A stretch of 64,000 nucleotides of DNA from Onchocerca lupi (taxonomy: Eukaryota > Nematoda > Chromadorea > Rhabditida > Onchocercidae), in contig JAOVVO010000008.1 of NCBI GenBank assembly GCA_028564675.1, positions 248,001 through 312,000 of the forward strand, written 5' to 3'. Both the position numbers and the translations under genes were made by a program. Below, piece after piece: positions 1 to 12,400 of this stretch. The notes below the pieces were generated by a model that searched no databases, was not told the DNA's origin, and saw nothing but the letters and a program-made list of their open reading frames with translations. How positions within the stretch are numbered: position 1 is the stretch's first letter; each line of letters begins with the position of its first letter.

Positions 1-430
1 CAACTGTCTCAGTGACTGTCTTTTATGTCTCTTCTTGAGCTATTCTTGACTGTTTACAAAAAATATTAACAAAATCGGCTGAAAATTCAGCATCGCATTA
101 AAGACAGCAGTAGTTTTTTTCTGAGCCAATCTGCATATTTCAAATTTATATATTTGCTATAGTCAAATCTCCTTAGCTTATTCTCTACCTTTAATCTTTT
201 TTTTTTTTTTGAGTATTAACCGAGCTTAGCATTACTTATCCCTTTACTGAGTCCATCTTAGCACTGCTTATCCTACACCGAATCCAACTTAGGTCTATCT
301 ACTCAATGTTTATAAAGATATTATCTCACCGAAACCAATTTACCCCATCTATTCCATTATTCCATGGAAGATATTATCTTTCAATTAGTCAGTTTTTATT
401 CTTTAAATTGAAATTATTTCATCGTTACAG
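1..430. other. Presumed afadin intron with a short tandem duplication
   Basis: No exon could be supported upstream of the acceptor TTACAG at 425-430. The stretch carries a T-run (199-210) and an imperfect duplication of a roughly 32-base unit beginning CTTAGCA at 225 and 257. Because the exon at 431 starts in mid-codon, the gene must continue to the left of the window. Confidence 0.6.
225..287. repeat. Imperfect tandem duplication, unit about 32 bp, two copies
   Basis: CTTAGCATTACTTATCC... at 225 is followed by CTTAGCACTGCTTATCC... at 257, both ending in a GA(G/A)TCCA-type segment. Seen directly; no function implied. Confidence 0.55.
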
Positions 431-3400
431 GTTAGCATCACCAGCAACATTAAGCGGAGAAATAAGAAATATTTCAACATCTAGCATAAACGGACTTAGA
501 ACCGAGAAATCAATGTATACTACCGATACGTTACCGGCTTTAGCTGAAGTAAAAGAAGAAGGTTTGTAATTTTTTGAAATAAATAGGAAATTTTTCGAAA
601 TGACAAGCTAAATTATATATATTTGTTGAGAAATTTCCAGATAAATAAAAAATTTATCAGAAAAGATCAGATTTTCTAAACATTGATTGGTATTTATTAG
701 TTAAGTAAGACTGTCTATGTTTTAAGTCCTTTTTATTTTGCAATTTTCAAAATAAACGGCATTTTGGAATTCTTTCTGTAGATGAAGATGAATTTTTGCA
801 TCGACTGATTTGTCCTGAAAGAGAGAATGCTCAATTCAAACTTACACCAGCATACGTGGTTTACGTGGCTGCACGCCATCGACTATTATTTCCATCGCAA
901 ACGGTTCCTATTGCTGATAGCCGCACGCGACTACAATTATTTTTAACAAAAGCTGCTAATCGTTTTCTTCTAGTTTCACAGGTTTTTGAATCAACTTCGA
1001 TTTAATTAGGCTCATAGAAAATAGGAAACTAAAGTATTGGCTAAAATTGAAGTATCATGAGAGAAATTCACGAAATATTTTATTAAATTTGAAGTGAAAT
1101 GTGGAAGTATTAAATCAAATATTTTTTTACATATCTTCGTAAATATTTGGATAGTATATTTGGCTAAATGAATCACTTTTTCGTCAATAATGATAAGATA
1201 TTTTAAATCTGATTTCTAATTCAGCTGACTATCTACTGATACGTTGCATAGATAGTTTTCTTGAAAAAGGAATTTTCATGGAAGGAGAGTAACATACAAG
1301 TATTTGATGTTTCCAGATTGATCATTATTTTATTCAGTCTTAATCATTGTTGTGTTTATAATAAAATTGCGGAATATCTTAGCAATCTTTTCATAGTGTG
1401 ATAATTATATACAATTTCGGGGCAGTTCACAATTTTTTCTTCAAATTTTATGATTTCATAACTCAGAAATACTGCAGCAACGACGATCGCGAGAGTCCCT
1501 GGGATTCTGGCTAGCAAATTCAAGTGAATTGTTGAATTTCTTCAAACAGGATATCGACTTATCATTATTGTCACGTGGTGTGCCTCAGCAGATTTTAGCT
1601 GATTGTGTTGAAAAAACTTTTGAAATGCTTGGAACAGTATTAAAGAGTAGTCTGGACAGCACATTGAATTCAATCAGAGATGCATCTTTGGATGATCGAT
1701 CTGCTTCAAGTATGTTTGTTTTTGGATATGGTAATCTTGAATCTTTATGAGGATAGTAAGAAAATAACTCATGTTATAATTATGTATCTTTTTCAAAACT
1801 TTTTGATGTGAAAAAAAGGAAAGAAAAGATTAATCGGATAAAGACAAGGATAGTAATTTATTATTGAGAATGAAAGTTCAAATAAGCTGTGATTGCTTTT
1901 TAAGCAAATAGCGAATATATCACTTACATATTGTCCTAACCATACTTATTTATCCAGATTTTAAATTTTATGTTATTCGTAAAATTTCAGATTTTTCTTG
2001 AAAATTTTGGTTGAATATAATAGAACCTTGTCCTGTAATTACCATTCCAGCGAATCATGATTTCTATTAATATTATTTTCCAAAAATTTGAATAGAATTT
2101 CTAAATCAAAGCCGTATTTCAGATGATATGGTTGTGAGATTGGAGGAAACTATGTGTTTGTTGCGTCACTGTCGGTTAAATGCAGCATTAACAATTCAAT
2201 TATTCTCGCAATTATTTTATTACATAAATGTGGTGCTTTTCAATTGGCTCGTATCTTCATCTGGTATACCTTACTGCAGTCGAGCCTTTGGTGTTCGGTA
2301 TGTTTAAAGCTGTAACTATTCTTACTAAGGAAGTGATCTATGACAGTCGCATATTTCGCTTGAAAGTTGACCAACTTATGAATGCTGTACAATTAGACAA
2401 ATCTATGACTCAGAATAATATGTTGGAGCAATTACTGCGATACTGAATTACTTCTTGCTAAGAACACGTGTAAAAACACTATATCTACGATTTGCTATTA
2501 AGAATCCCTAACTTTTATTGCAGAACTATCTCCTTCAGTACTTCTTTCATAGTCATTACACTACATTATATTCAATTTTGAAGAAAACCAAAGAAATCTT
2601 GAAACTTAGAAATTTCTCATGTCAAAATTAGTTATGTGCTATAATAATCGGTCTAATGAAATCAGATTCGAAATACGCTTTCATTAGACCGATTATTTAT
2701 AGCGTATAGTTAATTTTAGTCTATAGTTAATTTCAGCCTATAGTTAATTTCAGATTTATTTGAAATTAATTCAAGTTGTTAGTGCCATTTTTCATTTTTG
2801 ATCTTCGATTTGTTGCATTTATCCGGATATTATGAATTAATACATTATTTTTGAATTTTTGACAAGGCTTGATCTGCTGATTTTAGATTGCGAACCCGTC
2901 TTGGTTACGTTAATGAATGGGCCTATCAGCGAGGATTGGAATTGGCAGCTGAATGCCATATGGATCGTATCAATCAAGCTATAATTCTTCTTGTAACACC
3001 GAAAACTGTTGATCAGATTAGCAATTTGGGTGCAACATGCTATAAATTGAATAGTGTGCAGGTTAGTGCTAATTTTTAAATTTTCTTTTTGTGTGTTTTC
3101 GAAATTTCTCTGCAATAAAAAATTTGCTGATCAAATTCCTCTGGAAGGAAATCAATAATTCTTCCATTCCCGGAGTTCGTTTATAAGCTGAAATGCTGAG
3201 AGACAAAGAAGTATTTGTAGAAAATTTTTTGTAGACTCAATTCTATTTTATTCTATGAAAACTTAATTTGAAGCAAGTTAAAGGTTTAATTTTTTTTATT
3301 GTATTAAAAAAAATTTTTTTTTTATTCTAAAGAATAAAATAATCAAATTAACAAAAAATTTCTTATCATTATTCACTTCTATTAAATTTTTTCTTTCATT

Positions 3401-6400
3401 GGATCTGAAGTTGTCAGTGATTGCGTCCATGTTTCCATAACACTTTTAGTTCTTATCGAATTCCACTCGACACTCTCAATTTAGTTCCAATTTTCAAATA
3501 TTTCTAGTTTGAGCAACATATCTATCAGATATTTATGTACAAATACAATGTAAATAATGTATCTACTTAATGGCATTTGAAATTCAATAAAATTATGAAT
3601 AGTTTACCAATTTTTAAGGTACGTTGGTTCCTTGAACACGTAGTATTGGACGTTGGTGAAGAACCAATTTCGAATGAATTAGTTGAAAGTATTGTGCGAC
3701 TTGCGGAAATTCATGCAGATGTGATGGCAGTACAAGATGAAACATCCATACAACTTGAGGAAGAGCCACAATTACAACTGCCGTTTCTTCTTCCTCAGGA
3801 TGGCTATTCTGCAGGTTTTCTTTCATTTTATATCTGTTATTTATATTTAAATTGAATTATTAATGTGAAATTATTTATATAGTTCGAAGTCGTATTCTGT
3901 CTTTGTCTCCAGAAATTCAATCTGCATTTTCTTCCTGAATCTATATTTCTTGTTTTCTCTGTGTAAACTATGCCAGAAGTTCTGATTCCTAATTAGTTAA
4001 TTATAGAGGGAATGGTAGTGCAAAATTTAGGGATACATAGCTATCTTCTTATGCCTTTGTTAGTTATTTTCTACATGGCTGACAATGATGTATGTAGTAA
4101 GCGTACATTTGTTTGTTTCTATGTAAATATTTGTCATCGATTAATTCATCCGAAATTAATCTATAATTACTGTCTTTCATTATATTGATCTTAAACATAG
4201 TTTTATGTTGTTTAAAAAAATATGATTCAAAAAAACATCATTTTTAGAACTCATCCGTGGACTTTCTCCTGCTTTTGCTGAAGTAATTAGTGGTCTTCAA
4301 GCGCAAGGTACATCGTCCCAAATTTTTTTCGTGAATTTGATAATTCATAAATTTGATTTTTAATGACTTCCCTGACATTTCAGTTAAGATTTTAGAAAAT
4401 TTCAATTTTTAATTTCTATCAAGAATTATAATCTTCAAGTGCAAGATACTGAATAAAACAATTAAGTATTGTTACAAAAATTCATTTGAGTGAACTTTTC
4501 CAGGTTTATGCCGTTTTCTTCCCCAAAACCATTCCTCAGGTAATTGGACAGTTTATTTGAAAGCTGGATCTGGTATCGAAGAATCTGTAAAAATGACTAG
4601 CTCACTGCAAACATTACAGGTATGTACTAATTCTCTGGCGATAATTAACTAATCTAATTTTGATACACATTAGAAATAACGATCAGTAATGACATAATTC
4701 ATTTCTGTCCAACATTCACATATCGGAATATGTAGCTTCTTCATCATTTTAGACTTCGATACCACTTTTTTTGTTGACAATTTTTATTTTATTCGGTTAG
4801 CATCATCTAGTTTTCTGAAATTCGTATTCCAGTGATGATTTCATGTACACCTATATGAGCTTCATTTTTTTTTCTGGATCATTAATTTATAGAAACCCGC
4901 CTTTTTTCGATAGTTGGTATTGTTATTTTAAGATTGTATTTTGATTTGCAAGATAGTATTTCGGTTTCGCTTTTTCCCCTGTTGAAATCACAAAACGTAT
5001 GCAAATTTTTTTTTTTAACAGGGAATTTGTAGGCAAATGCAAGAAGTGACAAAACATTATAATGAAAAGAAAGTACGTGTTGTGAGGAATTATAAAAGGC
5101 ACAATCATTAATTAAAATGGATATAAGGAAATTCCAACTATTGTAAATTCTGCATAGCTTTTGGTTCACTGTTGCTATGATTATTGAATTAAATACAGTA
5201 ATATTTGGATGGAAGGAAGATGGGAATATGAAGATAGGGAAGGAAATAACAGGAAAAACATTACTTAGTCTAGCATAGTATTTGATATAATTATATTAGA
5301 CGGGAAAAAATTTCTATATTTTGTAGGAAGGCAGAAGGGAATGATAAGGAAACTTCGAAATGTTATTTAATGGTTTTAAATGATGTTATTTAATTTCGAG
5401 ATGTCATTTAATGGTTTTAGCAAATATCAGTAATTATGCTAAGCTATAAATGTTATCATCTGTCCTTCCAGTTTTTCACATGTAATTTTCCTGTCATCTG
5501 TCATCGTCATTTGAAATATATTGTTTTCAAATGATGTAAATGTGTAATGAAATCGGAAGGAATTCTCGCATACTTATGATAATTATTTCTTTTATTTATC
5601 GGGAATAACTTCATTTTCACTGTTCTATTAGAATATCTTTGATTTTATTTTGTGTATTTTTTGAAGTCCTTTCGTATGACATCATTTGGAAAGGATGAGA
5701 AATGAAACACCTGTTTGATTAATATTTTGAAGAAAAGATAGATGCTTTTTTCAAGAATTGTAAGAAAGCTAAGAACTTCTATGAATAATATTCTCTATAT
5801 TCATATTAACTCATATATGCTTGCTTATTTCAACTGATTTTTGATTTTCAAAAATGCATTCGAATTTCGTCCACGAATTTTTACTTCGCGATTTTTTTCT
5901 TCTAGAAAAACAAAAAAAGAGATAATATCCAAAGATATTAAAAAATTAAATATAAAATAGATAAACTTATCATCAACAACAATTTAAAAAAAAAAAAAAA
6001 AAAAGCAAACACTATAGATTAGCCCTTCTAAACCATGCAAACCAGTCCCTAGTTTTCATATTTGTTTTCTTTTAAAGATATCATTCGTATCTTTCCGAGC
6101 ACTACATATTATATTATCTTATCCAAATTATAGTTTGAAATTGTGGGATAACTTCAATAGAAAAATAACTTGTAATCGTTATCACTACGTCGTAGTCAGT
6201 CTTGTATCTTCATTGATCAATTTATGACTTTTTGAATCGTATTTTTTTTTAGGAAGGATATATTTAAAACTTGTCCTTGATATATCATATAATATAATTT
6301 TAATCTTGCTTATCATAACCTTATGTATAATTTGAGCAAAATTGTTATAAATATCTTGGATAAAATTCAGATTGAAAATACTTAGATATATTTTCCTTTA

Positions 6401-9400
6401 GAATCACCCAAATTCCTTAAACATTTATGAGTAATAGAAGTGTACTTAATAACTTTTCCTTATATTCTTTTCTTGATATCATTGCTTTCCAACCAGCCAG
6501 ATGTTTATTGAGATATATATTATATCAAGAAGAAAATTGGACCAATAAAGAGAAGAGGGATAAAAATTGGTAAAAAGTTGGGACAGGAAATGCGGAATAA
6601 TTTTGTTTATATTACTGATAGATTAAAAAAATTTTCTTTCTGCAAAAAGAGCAGTATTTCCATGAAAAGTTCTTCTATGATCATACATGATCATATCATC
6701 CGCCTTATGAAATTTATTTACAATCCGTTTACGTTTTCGTTAAAGATCTTTAGTTTAATAAATTTAAATTGAATTTCAAAATCCCAAAATCTTTTTAAGT
6801 TCAAAATCTTTTTTTTTCTTAAATTAAAAAAAAATTCTGTATCTCTTTTCTATTTGTTATTTTTCACGTCTTTTTTTGTTTTTCATAAATTTAATTTTAA
6901 ATTTATGTAACTTATTTACAAATAATCATGAAAAAGAAGTATGTAATACGTATAATATAGACAGGTGTCGCAATTTTTTGACTCATTTTATTTTCTAGGT
7001 TGGCCTATCGCTGCTTTTTTTTAAATGAAGTTTTTTGGGAAATCCTTTTTATTTCTTCTCATCCTTAACTAGAAAAAAGTCAAATAGGATGTTTGGGAAA
7101 TTTATTGAAACGAGAAATAAGCATATCTTTTACTAAGGATGATCGTGATGCGGTTGTCAAATTTTCATTGCAGAACAAAGAACCGATTATATCAGAAATG
7201 GGAACATTATCGAACAGTTTGCGTGAACAAAGTCAGCACCATTACAATGAAGAAATATCGATGTCGAGTATAAATTCATTATTCGGGCAAGTAAGTTTTT
7301 ATTCCTCATATTTGGATTTTCAAAATTTCTAATATTAATGAGTTGCTTTATAATCACTCAACACTAAAGTGAGGTAAGCTGAAGTTAAGAGTTTTATGTT
7401 CATTTGACGTGTTAATTGTTCGGAATAGAAATGCTGAGATTATTTTCCAGAATTTGAAGGTCAACTTGACCTAGTACTATATGTTATTATCATTAGAAAT
7501 ATTTGCTCATTTAATACTAGTTATAATAAAAATATTGTGTGCTATATTACTTTTTTTTGTGCTACTTAACTTTAAAATGGAACAGTAAGAATCCGCATCA
7601 TTCAGTAAATCATGGGAATGATGCATTTTCCGGAAAAATTCAATATTATTTTGAAATTTGAAACTATACAGTCTATGATTGATTAGATGCTTTTGGAGTT
7701 GTGGAATTTCAAATTTTAATAATCAAGTTTAGATTGCTTAGTATTGTGGATTTTTCTGATTCAAGCAGACTAGATTAATTAAAGTATATGCTTTTACTAG
7801 CAGAAATTTGAAATTTCGTTTTGCAAAGAAGATATATTGTTATATAAATATGTTCAACAAGGTAGTAAAAGATAATTGATTTTCATATACACGAAATTCC
7901 TTTTTTTTTTCAGGAACGAAATCCGGAGATTGTAGTGATCAGTATTAGTCGTGGTACTAGTGGAATCGGATTAAGTATTGTAGCTGCTCAGGTATATTTT
8001 ATATTACGCTTCCAAAATTTTCTTTCTTTTATGATTTGCAGCCCTTGCAGATAAAAATAATTCACGAGATTTACATTTGGTAAAAAAATTTTATGCTATC
8101 TTTCATTCACCTGTAATAAAAAAAGGTAGCATCACGGAATGTAGGAAAAAATATTTATGATCTTATTAAATTGCATTCCTTTCATTTTGTAGGTTTGCAG
8201 TGTTGAGAGATATTGTTTTTGTTTTCCAATCAATATCAGATTCATCACCACTTCTCTCTCTTGTAGAAATATTTGTATTTAAATATCACTTTTAACGCGG
8301 CAAATATTATAATTATAGAAGAGAAGAATAAAAAACTACAAATGAAGTTTAAATTTACAAATCAACTTTTTTAGCTCGAATTAAAACCATTCCTAAAGGA
8401 AAAAGAAAGTACTCGGGAAGGGAAGGAAAACAATGAGAAAAAGTTGGAGAAAACATATTTTAATTCTTTATTCCCTATATTGCATTTTTTTTCTCTCGTT
8501 CTTATCGCGAGACATAAAATCTATGTTTTCTTCTTTTTCCTTGTTGTCTTTTTCATTCCTTCTTTCTTCGTTACTTTTTCTTGAATTTTTTCAATTTAAA
8601 ATGTGAATTAGAATGGAAGTTTGGTAGAAAAATCAGTGGAGAGGGCAAAGGAGGAAATTGAATATATGTGTACATATCATGCAACCATATCAAAAATTAC
8701 ATCGGCGAGGGAAATTCTCCTTATCGTTATCAATCAGCAGAATATCAAGGATGGCATTAATAGGCGCTGTACTGCCATTAGTGATCTGTCAATTTTTCAT
8801 TATGCAGAATATCAAAGTCATAATCACTGAACTGGTTGTTAATATCTTGATCATATCTCATATAACCTACTTTATACAGCAAAATTGCTCGTCTCACTGT
8901 AACACAGCATGTGATATCTCCGTATAATCCTAATTCATATTATTATTTATATTCCTGTGAATCGCCTGCAATCACTTCGCTTTATTACTTTGTATATACT
9001 TACGCACATCACCTATCTTTCATACTTATTTCTTTGCTTCCTGTGTAATCCTGTTTTGCGACTATTTTCTAGCTTTCTGATTTTTTATATCTTGCTGTTA
9101 TTGTACAAATATTTGAAAATTTATGCATAATCAAAAAATTTAAAAAGAGGAATAAAGCAAAAAAGAAAAAAAAAACGATTACTCTGTTTCTTTCATCCGC
9201 TTTTTTCTTCATCTTACTCATGCTGTTTATTATGATTATTTATTCTTATCACTTTTAAAAACGAATTTGGCAATTTATCCGATATATTTCTTTCTTAATT
9301 GAGAGAGCATTAACTGATATTCTGCACTTCAATTCCTACAATCATTTGAATGTTTTAATTTCCAAAATGATGTTTTGCATGGTTCAGGGAATCGGAGAAC

Positions 9401-12400
9401 GTTCCATTGGTATTTATGTAAAAAAGGTTGTGGATGGTAGTGCCGCACATCGGGTTTGTTTTTCATCTTTATGCTTTTTTCTTTTTTTCATCTCATTTAT
9501 TTTATTTGAGAATTTGAATATGTATTTTAATATTCTCATGTTTTTAAGTGTCTGTATCATTCATTACGTATTTGTATAGTTAAGTTGATAGATTATGATG
9601 GCATGCTCCAGAAATATTCTTTAATATATTCTAAAGAGATTTAATATTTTCCAGTCTAATTTTAGAAATGTTTTGTGTTAAGTTTAATTAAAGTGAAGAA
9701 GTTTCTGAACTTATAACGATCAAATAAAATTCATAATTTGAAAATTTGAAAACTGTTAGTTTTAAGGATGGTCGTCTAGAATCTGGAGATCAACTGCTTT
9801 CTGTCAACGGCCAATCACTTATTGGCATCAGTCAAGAGGAGTATGTTTTGAAATATATTTTTGGTTTTATTTTTTAATGAATACCGAAAATATCAATTTA
9901 ATAAAAGAGCTGAATGAGATGAATTATCAAAGCAAAAAGAATTCCAAGTCAAAGTATTTGTTCATTTATATAAATACTCGAAATTTTATTATAATTGATA
10001 TAATTTTTTCTTCGTAGTTTGTCGGATAATAAAAGGTTATCATTTTTATGGATCATACTGAATTTGCGTCCTATAAATCGAATCGGTCATTTTTCGTTAT
10101 TATTCAAAGTGTAAAAAAAATTTTTTTTTTTTTTTGAAGTATATGTTAAAGCAACTTTAGGAACATTTTGCAATCTTTTATACTTCAAGGATGAATAGAG
10201 ATGGTAATGATATAGTAAGAAAAGAATTAATGACAGGATTGATATTGAAGTTGTCACCTTGCTTACATTATGCATTTGCAAAACGAGAAATTTTATTTTC
10301 AACATCAAGTCAATTCATTTATTTATTTTCAGAGCAGCATCGAAAATGTCCTCGAGTGGACCGATCGTATCATTTGAGGTATACAAACATGCCGCACGAT
10401 ACAATGGTCTCTACGAATGGTTAAATAATCCTCCACAAGCTCAAGTACCATCATCAGACATCCATTCTGTTATCCAGGTCGGCCCGTTCAACACTCCTTT
10501 CTTCTCTAAGTTTCTCTTCTTTATTTTTACTTAGTTGGGATAAAATATAGACCGACATGTATGACAATAGTTGAAGAAGGAAATCCTTTGTGCTACAATT
10601 CATTCTTCTTCACATTGTCTTTCTATAATCGTGGTATTATAATCGAATTTTTACACTGCATTGCAAATTCGATTCGGTAATCTATAATTCTTTACCCTAG
10701 TTACACTGAAATTATAAAAATCTTAAGAATTTGCCAAGGACTATCTCACTAATTGAAAGGATCTTTGAATGAGCATATGCTGACATAATATGTCTATGCC
10801 CAAAACAAATTTCGGTAGTTTCAAAAAGAAACTAACTGCACTATCTGTTTATTGCATAAAAGATTCGAGTAGCCGAGAAGTCATTGTCCACCTGTTAGTT
10901 ATGAGAAGCAAAATAATTAGCAAAATTATCGAAATTTACTGCCAATGTTTGCAAATTATTGTATTGTAGATAAGTCAACTACCATCTTCTGATCAACAAT
11001 CAATCTTGCCGAATTCTTCAGAAAATGTGACTATTAATGGTAACCATATGCACTTCTCATTCTTATATTTCTGAAATTTAGGTCTTGACTTATTTGAATT
11101 AACCATTATTGCAGTTTTCGGATGCAAATTCAAATGCAGTTGAAATTTCGGGAATACAGGAATTTTTAATTTGAAATTAATTCTAAATTAGTTAATTTCT
11201 TAACTTAGATAATCAAAATCATTGTATGTTTGATTTCTTGTCTCGAGAAGAATTCTTTAGAAAAATCTTCTACATTTCCCTTATAATTGCATTATTTTAT
11301 TAACCATTGCTAAGGGAATTTTTTTTAATAAGTTTCATTTTAAAAGAATCTAACATATAATTTATTACGAATTAAACTAAATTTTAAGTTTTAACTGTCC
11401 TATCTTAGTCTGTTTTAGTCTCTTTATTTTGCATTCTGCAATTCTCATATGAATAATTTAACGTTATCATTTGAATATTTTTTTAATAAATCTATTTGTA
11501 CTGAAATTTGTGTTGAAATTTTATAATTTAAATCATATATGTATCATATCATGTATGGATCAGATTGTTCTGTATGTTATAGTTGCTAATACTCAGCGAT
11601 TTTCACGCCAAAATTCAGCTACGTCGAGTATGTCTAATTATTCCAATAACGCACACCGCATGCAACTCAACTTAATGGTACTTACCTGCGAGCATTTAAT
11701 TAATAGAGTCTTTTTTAAAAATTACATTGCCTATAGAATTTAATACGCTTGCTGAATATGATAGTTTCCTTGTTATCAAAATATGATCGCAGGCCGAAAG
11801 ATAGGCAGCCAAATCAGTTTATCTAGTTAATTAATTTTTTTTTTCTTTTTGGCATCATTTATTATAGAAGCATTTTATAGGAATCATTCGCAAAAAATAA
11901 AAATTTTATTTTCCAGAAATCTGCACGTAACGGATATCCTGGAACGATTAACAATGCTTATCAGACACGGTCACTACATGATTCTACCACTATAACCAGT
12001 CAGCAACGCATCAAAAGTCGTTCAGCTTCAACATCTGATATTTATCAGAATCAGGTTTGATTCACTTGGATTGCTAGTTCTCTGTGTCGTGCAAGAAGTT
12101 TACAAGAAATATCGTGCATTCTTTATATTCCATCGCCATCTTCAGGTCGACAAAGCATTAACGATATCGCTGACGTCGTTGCAGCCAACTTCTGCTCCTA
12201 CCACTGTTCCAGTACATAGTGAAAGATATCAAACAAATACAACAAGCTCGCAACGTAACACCATGCCATCTCATTATCGGAATATTCGTCCCATCGTTAT
12301 TCAACCTTCACGTCCCACACCTTCGCCAACTAGACGTCAACAACAGCAACAGCAACACTATTCACGATCACATTCTCCATCTCATCTTTATGCCACCTCT

